Assembly: GCF_041897535.1 (NCBI RefSeq)
Contig: NZ_CP169217.1
Coordinates: 3,968,001-4,032,000, forward strand
Reading direction: 5' to 3'
Source: Methylomicrobium lacus_A
Lineage (GTDB): Bacteria > Pseudomonadota > Gammaproteobacteria > Methylococcales > Methylomonadaceae
Length of the DNA stretch: 64,000 nt
In this document: positions 41,874-51,579 of the stretch, one piece after another
How the letters are laid out: each line of letters starts with the position of its first letter
Position numbering within the stretch: the first letter of the stretch is position 1
Made by a program: the position numbers and the translations under genes
The notes under the pieces: model-generated
What the model was told of the DNA's origin: nothing
Seen by the model: the letters and a program-made list of their open reading frames with translations, nothing else
The model's database searches: none

Positions 41874-42572
41874 TTATTTCAAGCCGGCGCAATCTTGATA
41901 TGGTGGGTGATCGGTGCTGATCATAACCACCCGATGCTGCTGATTAGGCGTGTTGTCGGGGCCTTCCGCCTCGCCCACCGATTTGACGCGCAGTTGCTCT
42001 GGCTTGGCTCCCTTTTCGACGAGCAGCTTGGTGACGGTTGCGGCTCTTCTATTAGCCAAATCCTGATTGCTGGCCTCACTGCCAACGGTATCGGTAAAGG
42101 CGGTGACATCGGCGAACGCATCGGGATGCGATTCCAGATATTGGCCCAGGGTAGCGATCGCATGATGGTCGGTCCTGAAGGGGATGTCGCTGCCGGTTTT
42201 AAAATAGGCGGCGTCATGCTTCGCGACTTCACTCATATGATGATTAGGGCTATGCACGGCCGTCAGCCAATTGCACAGCGCTTTTTCCGATTCAAACCGA
42301 TGCTGGGAGGCAGCCCGGGCCGCATCGACCGCGCGTTGTCCTTCTTCGATATTCCAGTAATGGTCGTTTTTCCAGTGGTTTAATACATTGTTGGCTTCTT
42401 CGCGTTTTTCCTCGGCCAACTCCTCGTGATAAATGGATTGACCGTAGTGGCCGCCAACAATGGCATCAACTTCCGAAGTCAGTAGCGGAATATCTTTATG
42501 GGGCGGCTGCGTACACCCGGCAAGAGCCGCGGCGAACACCGCACAAGGCAGGTAAATAAATTGTCTGTTCAT
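41874..42572 (-). CDS. OmpA-family lipoprotein
   Basis: 232 residues. Lipoprotein signal: MNRQFIYLPCAVFAAALAGC, with lipidated Cys20. A helical, acidic middle section (LAEEKREEANNVLNHWKNDH, then EEGQRAVDAARAASQHRFES) is followed by a C-terminal OmpA domain binding peptidoglycan: DVTAFTDTVGSEASNQDLANRRAATV and RVKSVGEAEGPDN. The first strand of the OmpA fold (YFKTGSDI) is present. The start at 42572 has CGAGGATAAAATC upstream. The longer frame to 42620 would hide the signal peptide. 75 bp downstream of a TIGR04073 gene on the same strand. Confidence 0.9.
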   Translation of the reverse strand: MNRQFIYLPCAVFAAALAGCTQPPHKDIPLLTSEVDAIVGGHYGQSIYHEELAEEKREEANNVLNHWKNDHYWNIEEGQRAVDAARAASQHRFESEKALCNWLTAVHSPNHHMSEVAKHDAAYFKTGSDIPFRTDHHAIATLGQYLESHPDAFADVTAFTDTVGSEASNQDLANRRAATVTKLLVEKGAKPEQLRVKSVGEAEGPDNTPNQQHRVVMISTDHPPYQDCAGLK

Positions 42573-42647
42573 GATTTTATCCTCGTATTCCAAATCAACC
42601 GCCATTGCATAGCGAAGCATGCAACGATTATCTAACGGGTCGTTGGC

Positions 42648-43064
42648 CTAGTCATCATCGCCATCATCGAGTGGACCATAAGTCGTCCAGAAGCCGGGAT
42701 AATGCACGCCAAAATAACGAGTATCCTCGCTAAAACGGTCCCAGACATAGGGCGGTGAAATATACTCGTCGGTTGGGATCGGAGAGGTGATCAATTCGGC
42801 CACGCCGATAACGGTACGGCTGACGGCATGCGCGGTACCCCGGAGGAGTCCCCAGGTAAAACCGACGAATATGTTTTGATCATGACTGATATTGACAACG
42901 TTTTTGGGGATCTCAATCCATCCCGTGGTCGTATTGAAAAAACCCTGGTTTACCTTGGACGTAAAACCAGACAGATAAGTATGCTGCTCCTCTGCATAAG
43001 ACGGCCCCGCCGACAACAGAACGCCGGCAAGAACACAGAGGCTAAAGAGGTGTTTGTTGTTCAT
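42648..43064 (-). CDS. Exosortase system-associated protein, TIGR04073 family
   Basis: 138 residues with a signal peptide (cleavage near 24, SYAEEQ). The family core is SKVNQGFFNTTTGWIEIPKN, then GFTWGLLRGTAHAVSRTVIG and the Pro-rich end SPPYVWDRF. The start has AGGAGGAATCAACA, an ideal ribosome site. TIGR04073 proteins co-occur with PEP-CTERM/exosortase systems. No exosortase or PEP-CTERM protein is in the window. Periplasmic or outer-membrane location likely. Function unknown. Probably co-transcribed with the OmpA-like lipoprotein downstream. Confidence 0.85.
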   Translation of the reverse strand: MNNKHLFSLCVLAGVLLSAGPSYAEEQHTYLSGFTSKVNQGFFNTTTGWIEIPKNVVNISHDQNIFVGFTWGLLRGTAHAVSRTVIGVAELITSPIPTDEYISPPYVWDRFSEDTRYFGVHYPGFWTTYGPLDDGDDD

Positions 43065-43744
43065 TGTTGATTCCTCCTAAAAGTTTAATCAATGGGACAA
43101 TTTATAACCTAACAAGTTCAGCTAGAAATTTAACCCAATGAATCAAGCAAAAGAGATCGGAAAGTTGTAAATCCCTTTAGGTCGACATGACGATTACTAG
43201 GTATTAATAATGTCAAATGGTTCAGTTGGTGTAGGGGTTAATTAATTTCGGAGTGAATCTTAACAAAAGTTTATTATGTTGGAACCTGGTAAAACTACTG
43301 ATTGCTTTTTAGCCGGTTTTGTGGGGTTTTGCTTACCAAACGGTAAAAACTAGGTTGAGGTATCAGTTATTAGGCCCGTCTTTCGGGTGGCGTGAAAAAT
43401 TGATGCCGAGTGAACTTTTCGCGCGATTAATTTACTAATATTTCGTTATTGAAATGCGATAGCTGCCCGAACAGAAGCTGCCGTTACGTTGTCCCGTCCG
43501 ACTGGCTTGGATAACGATTTGCTCCGCTTGAAATGTCTCTACGCTTTCCCGCCTGCTTCATTAACCGTTAACCGGCTGGTTACCAGCCATGTATTGCCAC
43601 CTCCGTGAGCAGGATTCCCCCAGCTTGATTTTGCGCCCATCTTCCTTTGCCCTTGTCGATAGTTTCGACTGTCGTGGCGGTCGGATGCGGAAAAGCCCAA
43701 TCGTGTCCGAAATTCCGCTTCAGTTTTATTGAGTTAAATTGAGT
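43065..43744. other. Intergenic region without a credible gene
   Basis: 680 bp between divergent genes. It holds the conserved motif copy B (43284-43329), a second GGTAAAAACTAGG at about 43342, and a small hairpin (GCCCG-TCTT-TCGGGT, about 43374). A minus-strand frame at 43580-43876 overlaps the desaturase start and is judged a shadow. The promoters of the TIGR04073 and desaturase genes must lie here but no clear one is seen. Confidence 0.5.
43284..43329 (+). other. Conserved intergenic motif, copy B
   Basis: Reads CCTGGTAAAACTACTGATTG, then CTTTTTAGCCGG and TTTTGTG. It aligns along its length with 1675-1720 (about 70 percent by eye). A further GGTAAAAACTAGG lies 55 bp downstream. A repeated binding site for a regulator is one possibility. 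It sits next to an exosortase-associated gene. Confidence 0.35.
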
Positions 43745-44824
43745 ATGCCAAACAGTGTTACCCCTCCCGAAACCTTGCCTACCTGCCATCGTTCCACTAT
43801 TCAAACCGTTCGCGAAGATTTGATCCAGGCCGTATCGAAATATGCGCAGCCCGACTACCGCAAGGCTTTTGTGCAAATCGCGAATACCTTTTTACCCTAC
43901 CTCGGCCTCTGGGCGCTGATGATTTATACCGTGCTGCATGGCCTTCCTGTGTGGACGACTTTGTTATTGGCGGTGCCGGCGTCAGGATTTTTGGTACGCA
44001 TCTTCATCTTGTTCCACGATTGCTGCCACGGAGCCTTTTTTCCTTCCCGCTCGGCGAACCGGATTCTGGGATATATTTCCGGCATCCTGGTCTTCACCGC
44101 GTATGAGGACTGGAAACGCACTCACGTGATCCATCATGCCGCATCGGGCAATCTGGATCAGCGTGGGACCGGCGATATCTGGACATTGACCGTCGAGGAA
44201 TATTTGTCGGCCTCCCGCTTAAAACGGCTGGCTTACCGACTGTTTCGCAATCCTTTGGTGTTATTTACCCTGATTCCTCTAGTGCTGTTTTTAGTAATCC
44301 AGCGCTTTCCGAGTGCCGGTGCCAAGAAACGCGAACGCAACAGCGTCATTTACACCAATCTTGCCATTGCCGCAATCGCGGTGGTGATGAGCTTGACCCT
44401 GGGGTTTCAGAATTACCTGCTGATCCAGCTGCCGATCATCATCATGGCGGCGAGCGCCGGCATGTGGCTGTTTTACGTACAGCATCAGTACGCGGACGTG
44501 TACTGGGCGCGCCAGCACAGCTGGGATCTGACCAGCTCGGGCCTGGAAGGCAGTTCCTATTACAAACTGCCGAAAGCGCTGCAATGGATCGTCGGCAACA
44601 TCGGATTGCATCACATTCACCACGTCCGGGCCAATATTCCGAACTACAATTTGCAGCGCTGCTACGACGAAGTGCCCGCCTTGCAGGCCGTGAAACCGCT
44701 GACGATACGCAAAAGTTTTAAATCGTTGTGTCTGAATCTTTGGGACGAACAGAAGCAGAAACTGGTCAGCTTCCGTTCGATCAGAGCCCTGCCTCGTCTG
44801 GCGATCCAGGCGGCGGACGCCTGA
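43745..44824 (+). CDS. Membrane fatty acid desaturase
   Basis: 359 residues. The three His boxes of membrane acyl-lipid desaturases are intact: HDCCHGAFF near 96 (HxxxH), HVIHHAA near 126 (HxxHH type) and HHIHHVRANIPNY near 280 (HxxHH), with four to six membrane helices around residues 45-85 and 190-240. It resembles omega-6/delta-12-type desaturases. It would insert a cis double bond in membrane lipids using O2. Start ATG at 43745 is chosen over a TTG six bases earlier. Ends in a bidirectional terminator facing dabB. Confidence 0.93.
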   Translation: MPNSVTPPETLPTCHRSTIQTVREDLIQAVSKYAQPDYRKAFVQIANTFLPYLGLWALMIYTVLHGLPVWTTLLLAVPASGFLVRIFILFHDCCHGAFFPSRSANRILGYISGILVFTAYEDWKRTHVIHHAASGNLDQRGTGDIWTLTVEEYLSASRLKRLAYRLFRNPLVLFTLIPLVLFLVIQRFPSAGAKKRERNSVIYTNLAIAAIAVVMSLTLGFQNYLLIQLPIIIMAASAGMWLFYVQHQYADVYWARQHSWDLTSSGLEGSSYYKLPKALQWIVGNIGLHHIHHVRANIPNYNLQRCYDEVPALQAVKPLTIRKSFKSLCLNLWDEQKQKLVSFRSIRALPRLAIQAADA

Positions 44825-44840
44825 GCGGAACGCCCAAGGC

Positions 44841-44878
44841 AAAATAAGCGGATAGACCATGGCTTATCCGCTTTTATT
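44841..44878. terminator. Bidirectional intrinsic terminator
   Basis: GCGGATA pairs with TATCCGC, with A-rich and T-rich flanks (AAAATAA / CTTTTATT) giving T tracts on both strands. Lies between the convergent desaturase and dabB genes. Confidence 0.8.
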
Positions 44879-44882
44879 CCGG

Positions 44883-46790
44883 TTATTTGTTTAACTCCAC
44901 CGGCCGCCCCATGCACAATCGGAGGAATATCCGCGCGGCGGCGATGCCGTTCATCACAAACGAAAAGGCGATCAACGCGGCAAACCAGGGGTGCTGGCTG
45001 CTGGCGTGATAGAGCAGCAGGTCTTCGCCGACGAAGGCCGGGGTGATCGGGAAACCGACGAGTCCCAAAAAGCTGATGAACAATAACAGCGATAAACCGG
45101 GCTGGGTTTCCGCCATGCCGCGGTAAGCGAAAGGCGTTTCCGCGAAATTCTCCGATTTCAGCAGCCGGCTTAACACCGCGATGCCGAGCAGCCAGGCCGG
45201 GATGATGCCGGTCAGAAACAGCACCGCATCGTCCCAGGCCGAGTTGACCATGAACCAGACCGCGACGCAGGCAAAAAAATAGCTGAGCGCGATGTCGTTC
45301 CAGGTCCTGAACGGGCTGCGTTTTTGGCTGAAGCCGCTCAGTGTGGCCAATACCATCGAGATCGCGGCCGGTATCGCCAGATATTTGTGATGCAAGAGAT
45401 CCACTTCGGCCACGAACAGGAACAGGCCGAAAATGATCAGCGCGGTCGCTCCCTTGATCCAGGGGCTGACCGCGTTCATCGCAGTACCGATTTTTTTCAG
45501 CGGCTCCCAAAGCACAAAGCGGACCAGCAGTTCGAGATTGCCTTCCTGTAACGCAAAGACATACAAGGTATTGCGCAGCACGTCCGGCAGGGTATCACGG
45601 ATCGAGGCCGGCAGCTTGTCGCGCAGCGTGCTGCTTTTGATGTAGAACTCGGCGTCTGCGGAGCCTTCCAGGCGCAGTAAATGCGCGACGATCGACGGCG
45701 ATACCAAGAGCTGGTAGCAGCGTAAAAAGGCGTTGCCGAGAAAATGCACCAGCACCAAGGCTTCCAGCCCCAAAGCCAATTCCATGAACATGAAGCCGAC
45801 CTGGGTGATCGAGCCGTAGGCGATCTGGCCCTTGATGTTCGATTGGGTTTTTTCGGACAGGCTGGCGATGCAAACGGTCAGCAAGCCGATCAGAAACACG
45901 ATCGCGCGTGTCAGGATGTGGTAACTCCAGATCGGCATCGTGCGGAGCAGCAGGAATACGCCGAGATGCACCGACAAGGCGCCGTAAAATATCGCACTCG
46001 AAGGCGTCGGCCCTTCCATCGCGCGCGGCAGCCAGAAACAGAACGGAAATTGCGCCGATTTGCCGGATGCTGCCATCACGATCAGCAGAGACAACAACAG
46101 CAGGGCAGGATAGCCGGCCGGCGGCATCGCACCGGTTTTGAACAACTCGGCGATCTGGCTGAAATGGTCGCTTTCATGGAACAAGAGGTGCGTCATCCAG
46201 GCGCCGAGCAGCAGACCGATGTCGCAAAAACGGTAAATCGTGTACGCACGCAAGGCGTTACGAACCGGCTGCGGGCGGTGGCGGTAGAAGGCGATCAGCA
46301 GAAAGGATGAAACGCCGACGATCTCCCAGCCCGCGAACAACATATCGATCGAGCCGGACAGGATGACCATGATCAAGCCGAACACGAACGCGAAAATGGT
46401 CAGAAAGAAGCGTTTATAACCAGCTTCGCGGTGCAGATAGTAGCGGCAGTAGCGGATGATGATCGAAAAAATGATCCAGACGCAGAACAGATAAACCGCG
46501 CCGACCTTGTCCAGATAGAAGAGGACCGGGAAGCGGTAATCGCCTTTCTCGTAAAGGATGAAGGCCTCGAACTCGTAGCGGGGGAAGCCCACCAGCGCCC
46601 AAGCAACGAGCAGGGCGACGATACTGATGCCCAGCACGGCCGCGAACCCATAACTGATCGCGGAAATTTTTTTCTCGTCGGCGCTCCAATAGTCGAATTC
46701 GGCAAACTTTTTCAGATCCTTCGGCGTCAGGAAGATTACGATGAAACCCAGCAAGGGCATGAACTGGCAAGCCAGCAGTAAGGCATTCAT
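44883..46790 (-). CDS. dabB: DabB, NuoL-like membrane subunit of the DAB inorganic-carbon pump
   Basis: 635 residues with about 14-16 membrane helices of the proton-conducting antiporter family (NuoL/MrpA-type). Conserved parts: MLFAGWEIVGVSSFLLIAFY (helix-5 Glu), AASGKSAQFPFCFWLPRAMEGPTPSSAIFYGALSV (helix-7 Lys), and YGSITQVGFMFMELALG. In DAB systems this subunit lets cations drive CO2 hydration by DabA. The ATG at 46790 overlaps the dabA stop (ATGA) and has GGAGTTCATC upstream. The frame runs on into dabA sequence but that is not coding. It has a longer hydrophilic loop (about residues 395-440) than the NuoL-like gene at 54879. Confidence 0.92.
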   Translation of the reverse strand: MNALLLACQFMPLLGFIVIFLTPKDLKKFAEFDYWSADEKKISAISYGFAAVLGISIVALLVAWALVGFPRYEFEAFILYEKGDYRFPVLFYLDKVGAVYLFCVWIIFSIIIRYCRYYLHREAGYKRFFLTIFAFVFGLIMVILSGSIDMLFAGWEIVGVSSFLLIAFYRHRPQPVRNALRAYTIYRFCDIGLLLGAWMTHLLFHESDHFSQIAELFKTGAMPPAGYPALLLLSLLIVMAASGKSAQFPFCFWLPRAMEGPTPSSAIFYGALSVHLGVFLLLRTMPIWSYHILTRAIVFLIGLLTVCIASLSEKTQSNIKGQIAYGSITQVGFMFMELALGLEALVLVHFLGNAFLRCYQLLVSPSIVAHLLRLEGSADAEFYIKSSTLRDKLPASIRDTLPDVLRNTLYVFALQEGNLELLVRFVLWEPLKKIGTAMNAVSPWIKGATALIIFGLFLFVAEVDLLHHKYLAIPAAISMVLATLSGFSQKRSPFRTWNDIALSYFFACVAVWFMVNSAWDDAVLFLTGIIPAWLLGIAVLSRLLKSENFAETPFAYRGMAETQPGLSLLLFISFLGLVGFPITPAFVGEDLLLYHASSQHPWFAALIAFSFVMNGIAAARIFLRLCMGRPVELNK

Positions 46791-49402
46791 GATGAACTCC
46801 GTGTCTTCGTTAACCGGTGGACCGGAACGGTCTTGACCTGGCCGGCAAAAATTTCTTCCGAACAGGCCGCTTCGGGCGTTGGCATGATGTCGGCCAAATC
46901 GACGCTCTGCCATCCCTTGCCGGAATAAAAATAAATGGTGTGGCTGTCAGGTTCAAAGCAGGCGAGCCGGACCCAGTCATGGTCGAGCCATTCCCGAAGA
47001 TCGCCGATTTTGACCAGGGCCTTGTCGATGATGTCTCGGGATTGCTCGATCACGATCAATAAACGGGCCGGTTCGTGCACTTCGATCATTTGATTCGGCA
47101 GGCCGGTACGCAGATCGCCTTCGACGCCGTTCGCAACCCCGAGCAGGCCGATCACGTTGTGCGGCAGCTTGGTGCCGGCGCCGTACACCGAATTGTCGAC
47201 GCGCGAGAACAGATATTCCAGATTGATGCCGCCGCAGACCGGGATCACCGCGTTCAAGATTCTGGCCAGAACGGCGCCTTGGGTGTCGGTTGCAGGATCG
47301 TAGGAATGCAAAAAGGCGCGCCGGTCCATATAAAGGTCACGCGTCAGCGCGCGTTTTCCGACGATGCAGTACAGATTGTTCGAGTGATTGTATTCGGGTC
47401 TGGGCTCGTAAATCGATACCGAGCGGCCTTTGACGTGCGCATGCGCGGCCTGTTTATCCTGCTCTTGCGGACCCAGTTCGAACCAGCGGCTGCGTTCGAG
47501 CGCATTCCGTTCGAGCGCGCGCTGCATCGATTCCCGGAAGGTTTCGAGGCCGGTGACCGGTTGCTCGGCGAGCAGGTGTTCATCGAAATAAGTGATTTCG
47601 TCGCGGCTGGTATTGTGCATCGCCGCGATGAAGCGGGTCGATGCGGGGATGTCGATGCCGCGTTCGCGGAGCAGCGCGCGCACCGCTTGATGATTCGCCA
47701 TCCAGGCAAAGGCGCGCGCATTCGGCGCGCCGGGCTTGCCGGAACAGGCGCCGCAGTCGTAAGCGGCGAAATGCGGATTGTTCGCGCTGCTGGAGCCGTG
47801 CGCGACTACCACGACCAGCGGCGTAAAATGGTCGATTAAGCCGATATTGCGCAGCAGGCCTTCGATGCGGTCGGCCATTTCGATGAACGAAAATCCGAGC
47901 ATGCGGCCGTCTGCGGTCGGTATCTCGCTCTCGCGCAAGAGATGAAGATGCGTGTGCGCCTTGACTTCACTCAGCTTCTTGATGTTCGGCAAGTGCCCGC
48001 GGGGCCGGAAGACCTCCCAGGCTAACTCGAGCGCATAGCCGATGCCGAGGGTTTGCGTATACAGCCAGCCGCGGAACAAGGAATGCGATTTGACATGCAG
48101 ATTTTTCAGCTCGTCGCCGCTCTTCTTTTTGTCCGCTTCGCGGGTCAGGCTGGATTCGCGGACGAGATGCTTCGGCTGGATGATCGCCGGGCACTGCGCG
48201 ACAGGAAAGGCGTCGTCCAGTCCCTGATACAGAAAATCGATGCCGAAAAAGCCGGCGGCGCCGTAGGTTTCGATAGAAGGATTCAGCTCTTCCAGGTGAC
48301 GGCGCAAGGAGCATTCGCGGTCGTCGATGCAAAACAGCGCCTGGGCCAAGGGTGAAGTGCTTCCTGAGTTGCCTGTATGGTTTTGCGTCGCCTGCGTGCC
48401 GATCGCCTTCAGCAGTTCGGCGTGCAGCGTCCATTCCATCGCTTCATGCCAGACTTTCAGGCGCAGCGGTACTTTCGGTTTGAAAGCCTGATCATGGAGC
48501 AGCGGGACCGCATGGGATTGAGGCGTGGCGGCGATATTCCGAAAATGGCGGCCTTTTTTCAAATGCAGAAAAGCCAGCTCGCAGGCGAGTTCGACCGCGA
48601 TCAATTCTTTCAAGGAGATATCGCGGCGCGCCAGCAGCGATTGCGGGTTAAGCTCGACGAGGCGCACCATGCCGGCCCAGCCCGGATGCGCCAACAGCAT
48701 TTCGAGCAAATATTGTTCGTAAAGCTGTTCGTCGCCGACGATCTTTTCGAGACAAGTCAGGATGACCTGATCAGGTTTTTCGAGCAGCAGCGCGTGCACG
48801 GCGGGCTCGTGGAAGGGGTAGAGAGGCAGTAGGCTGTTGTGCACGAGCCGCCAGACGCAATCCCAAAAGCGTTCGTCGCTGCGCGGCAGAGTCCAGCGGC
48901 TGATGCCTTGATCCAAAAAGTTGGCGAGCAGGCGGAACAAGACCGGATGCACCAGGGCATTCAGATTGACTTCCAGTCCGGTCAGCCAGGTATTGCGAAT
49001 GCCTTGGTTGGCCAGCGATACCGGAGGGTAGTGGCTGCGGTCGTCTTCGATGAACAAGGACGCGCGGAATCTATCGACATCCTCGATAGCGGCTGCCGAC
49101 TGTCCGATAGCCCAGGAAATCGCGGCATCGGTGATTCTGCCCTGGCGATAGCGTTTTTGATAAGCGGCCAGCGGCAAATAACTGCGCGCGCCGAAAATTC
49201 TGGCCGCGACAGCGACGCCTTCATGAAAAGGGTGGTTCTGTACGGCGTGCAGGGTATTATGGTGGATAAAGTCTTTGATCGGCCCCTGGGTCGGCAGCCA
49301 GTGCGAGATATGCTCGATGGACGCTTCCAGATTGAAGCCGGGCGTCGTCCTGTGGTCGACAGAGGGGGGCGTTATGGGTTTATGCGTTGCTGTAATGGTC
49401 AT
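46787..49402 (-). CDS. dabA: DabA, DUF2309 subunit of the DAB inorganic-carbon pump
   Basis: 871 residues, no signal peptide. A beta-carbonic-anhydrase-like active site is seen: Cys358-x-Asp360 (LFCIDDREC) and His535/Cys550 (AHGSSSANNPHFAAYDCGAC). These match the C351, D353, H524 and C539 site of Halothiobacillus DabA, with the same His-to-Cys spacing of 15. The N-terminus has FIHHNTLHAVQNHPF. It hydrates CO2 to bicarbonate in one direction only, powered by ion flow through DabB. First gene of the minus-strand pair dabA-dabB (4-bp overlap). Divergent from the larger related cluster. Confidence 0.94.
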   Translation of the reverse strand: MTITATHKPITPPSVDHRTTPGFNLEASIEHISHWLPTQGPIKDFIHHNTLHAVQNHPFHEGVAVAARIFGARSYLPLAAYQKRYRQGRITDAAISWAIGQSAAAIEDVDRFRASLFIEDDRSHYPPVSLANQGIRNTWLTGLEVNLNALVHPVLFRLLANFLDQGISRWTLPRSDERFWDCVWRLVHNSLLPLYPFHEPAVHALLLEKPDQVILTCLEKIVGDEQLYEQYLLEMLLAHPGWAGMVRLVELNPQSLLARRDISLKELIAVELACELAFLHLKKGRHFRNIAATPQSHAVPLLHDQAFKPKVPLRLKVWHEAMEWTLHAELLKAIGTQATQNHTGNSGSTSPLAQALFCIDDRECSLRRHLEELNPSIETYGAAGFFGIDFLYQGLDDAFPVAQCPAIIQPKHLVRESSLTREADKKKSGDELKNLHVKSHSLFRGWLYTQTLGIGYALELAWEVFRPRGHLPNIKKLSEVKAHTHLHLLRESEIPTADGRMLGFSFIEMADRIEGLLRNIGLIDHFTPLVVVVAHGSSSANNPHFAAYDCGACSGKPGAPNARAFAWMANHQAVRALLRERGIDIPASTRFIAAMHNTSRDEITYFDEHLLAEQPVTGLETFRESMQRALERNALERSRWFELGPQEQDKQAAHAHVKGRSVSIYEPRPEYNHSNNLYCIVGKRALTRDLYMDRRAFLHSYDPATDTQGAVLARILNAVIPVCGGINLEYLFSRVDNSVYGAGTKLPHNVIGLLGVANGVEGDLRTGLPNQMIEVHEPARLLIVIEQSRDIIDKALVKIGDLREWLDHDWVRLACFEPDSHTIYFYSGKGWQSVDLADIMPTPEAACSEEIFAGQVKTVPVHRLTKTRSSS

Positions 49403-50092
49403 CTTGAGACATTCAACCTCGAGAATAAAAATGAGGCGATCGATAAATCGTCTTATGGGTAGCTGATTACACGGCTCATGGCTTTATGTCAGGGTAGGGG
49501 CGGATGGATTCCGCGAGCCTTTTAACGATCGTATGCCTGATCAAAACTACTTAGACAAGGCAAACTGCCATGCTGCGGACACGTTCTCAGTATGAATTTT
49601 ATAAAGCATTTTTCGTGCCTGAATTTAACTTGTTGTTTTGTATGTAAAATGAAAATAAGATGGGGCGGGAAATTGGTTAAAAAAACCATTGGATGGTGGA
49701 TTTAAACTGAAATTGGTGCAGTTTATCGGTTAAAATTGCCGAAGTTATTGTCCAACAGGGACGGGCTGTGACCCCGGCCCGTTTTACGGATTGCGTAAGC
49801 GTGATTGACCGGGGTCGAGTGTCTGTGCAATGCCCGCATTTGCACCGCTTGCTGCTTTGCGAACAGACTCGGACGACTTGCCTTGGCACTAGGGAAAGGT
49901 ATAATGGCGGCCCGATGCTGATGTTGTATCGATTCGATACCTATTGCGATCTGTGGCTTCGCTTCCTTGTGCGGGCAATGCGGAAGGATTTTTGTAAAAA
50001 CTGGAACGGAAAACGCTTGCCGGTCGCGCTCGTTTTTTGTGTTGCTAATCTAGACTGATCTGCTTTATGCAGTCTAAAGGATCATATCGAAC
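49403..50092. other. Intergenic region between the two divergent DAB-type clusters
   Basis: 690 bp. Holds a sigma-70-type promoter for the plus-strand cluster (49878-49905). An open frame at 49768-50058 on the plus strand has no family resemblance and poor composition. No regulator gene or clear operator is visible. The promoter of dabA, on the other strand, is not obvious. Confidence 0.5.
49878..49905 (+). promoter_or_regulatory. Sigma-70-type promoter of the large NuoM/DabA-like cluster
   Basis: TTGCCT (49878-49883) and a perfect TATAAT (49900-49905) are separated by 16 bp. Transcription would begin near 49912, leaving a leader of about 180 bases before the first gene at 50093. Confidence 0.6.
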
Positions 50093-51556
50093 ATGGGGAT
50101 ACTCAGCATATTGCTTTGGACACCGGCGCTGGGAGCCTTGCTGCTCGCGGTCATGCCGGGGCACAACGCGTTCTCCATTCGTTTGGTCGCGCAGACCTTT
50201 TCACTGCTGACTCTGGTTTTTGTCTGCCGACTGTTGGCGACTTTCGATTCAGCTCAGGCGCAATTGCAATTCACCGAGTTTTTTGTGTTGAACCCGGATG
50301 TCGGCAGCGCTTATTCGCTGGGCGTTGACGGTCTATCGATGCCGATGGTGTTCATGGCGGCGCTGTTGACATTTTGCGCCCTGCTCGCTTCCCATGTGAT
50401 CACCAACGGCGTCAAGGGCTTTTATTTTTGCCTTCTGCTGCTGGAGTTCGGCATGTTGGGCGTTTTTCTCGCCCAGGATTGGGCGTTATTCTATGTTTTC
50501 TGGGAAGTGACGCTGATCCCGTTGTTTTTCCTGATCGGGCGCTGGGGCGGTAGCCGGCGTCACGCGGCCAGCCTGAATTTCGTGTTGTACACGATGGGCG
50601 GGTCAATTTTCATGCTGATCAGTCTGTTGGCGATCAGCCAGTACGATCTCGACTACGGCGGCTCGCTGATGGCTTCGCTGAGTCAATCCACCTACTCGAT
50701 GTCCCGAACCGAACAGATTCTGGTGTTGCTCGGTCTGATCATCGGGTTCGGCGTGAAAATGCCGATTTTCCCGCTGCACGGCTGGCTGCCTTTGGCGCAT
50801 GTCGAAGCGCCCAGTCCGGTCAGCATCTTGTTGTCCGGCATCTTATTGAAAATGGGGGCTTACGGTTTGCTGCGCGCGATCGCGATGCTGCCGCAGGCGG
50901 CGCAATTTTTTCAGCACACGCTGATGATTCTGGCGTTGATCGGGATTATTTACGGCGGCCTGCTGGCCTGGCGGCAGACCGACTTGAAAGCGATGGTGGC
51001 CTATTCGTCTATCAGTCATATGGGCATTGTCCTGTTAGGCATCGCTTCGCTGAATAAGACCGGCATGACCGGCGCGGTATTGCAAATGACCGCGCACGGC
51101 TTTATTGCGGCGGCGATGTTTCTTTTGGTCGGATTGCTTTATGAAAGAACGCATACCCGCAATATTCAGGATTACAGTTCATTGGTGCAAGTGACGCCGC
51201 GTTTTGCGGTCTTCACGACATTGGCCCTGTTTGCCGCGATGGGCTTGCCGGGCACGGTCGGTTTCGTCGCCGAATTGCACGCGCTGACCGGCGGTTTTGA
51301 ACAATGGGGCGGCTGGATGGCTCTCTTCGGTCTCGGCATTTTATTGAGCGCTTCCTATGCGATACGGACCGTCGGCCTACTGTTTACGGGGCCAGTCAAA
51401 GCCAAGATGCAGCATGTCGGCGACCTGACCGCGCCCGAGATGTTTACGGCCGGGGTACTGGTCGGCGGCATCCTGATTCTAGGCATCATGCCGCAGCCGT
51501 TGATCGATTTGTCCGAAGCGACCATCACTCACCTTTATTCACTGGTGTCGCCGTAG
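50093..51556 (+). CDS. NuoM-like proton-conducting membrane subunit 1
   Basis: 487 residues, about 14 helices, complex I subunit 4 family. Typical parts: SLGVDGLSMPMVFMAALLTF near 82, the helix-5 Glu in LFYVFWEVTLIPLFFLIGRWGG, the helix-7 Lys222 in FGVKMPIFPLHGWLPLAHVE, and MVAYSSISHMGIVLLGI. It could move protons or Na+. It is not a complex I gene set, since no nuoA-K, N or peripheral subunits are near. First gene of the plus-strand cluster. Only 23 bp separate it from the DabA-like gene. Antiporter subunit of a CO2-hydrating complex is the inferred role. Confidence 0.9.
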   Translation: MGILSILLWTPALGALLLAVMPGHNAFSIRLVAQTFSLLTLVFVCRLLATFDSAQAQLQFTEFFVLNPDVGSAYSLGVDGLSMPMVFMAALLTFCALLASHVITNGVKGFYFCLLLLEFGMLGVFLAQDWALFYVFWEVTLIPLFFLIGRWGGSRRHAASLNFVLYTMGGSIFMLISLLAISQYDLDYGGSLMASLSQSTYSMSRTEQILVLLGLIIGFGVKMPIFPLHGWLPLAHVEAPSPVSILLSGILLKMGAYGLLRAIAMLPQAAQFFQHTLMILALIGIIYGGLLAWRQTDLKAMVAYSSISHMGIVLLGIASLNKTGMTGAVLQMTAHGFIAAAMFLLVGLLYERTHTRNIQDYSSLVQVTPRFAVFTTLALFAAMGLPGTVGFVAELHALTGGFEQWGGWMALFGLGILLSASYAIRTVGLLFTGPVKAKMQHVGDLTAPEMFTAGVLVGGILILGIMPQPLIDLSEATITHLYSLVSP

Positions 51557-51579
51557 GCACAGGCATGCAGGAACACGCG

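Noticed and set aside
43580..43876. 98-codon minus-strand frame overlapping the desaturase start
   Set aside because: No family resemblance, overlaps a certain gene, no ribosome site.
49768..50058. 96-codon plus-strand frame between the two DAB clusters
   Set aside because: Cys- and Arg-rich without pattern, and the sigma-70 promoter of the next gene lies inside it.
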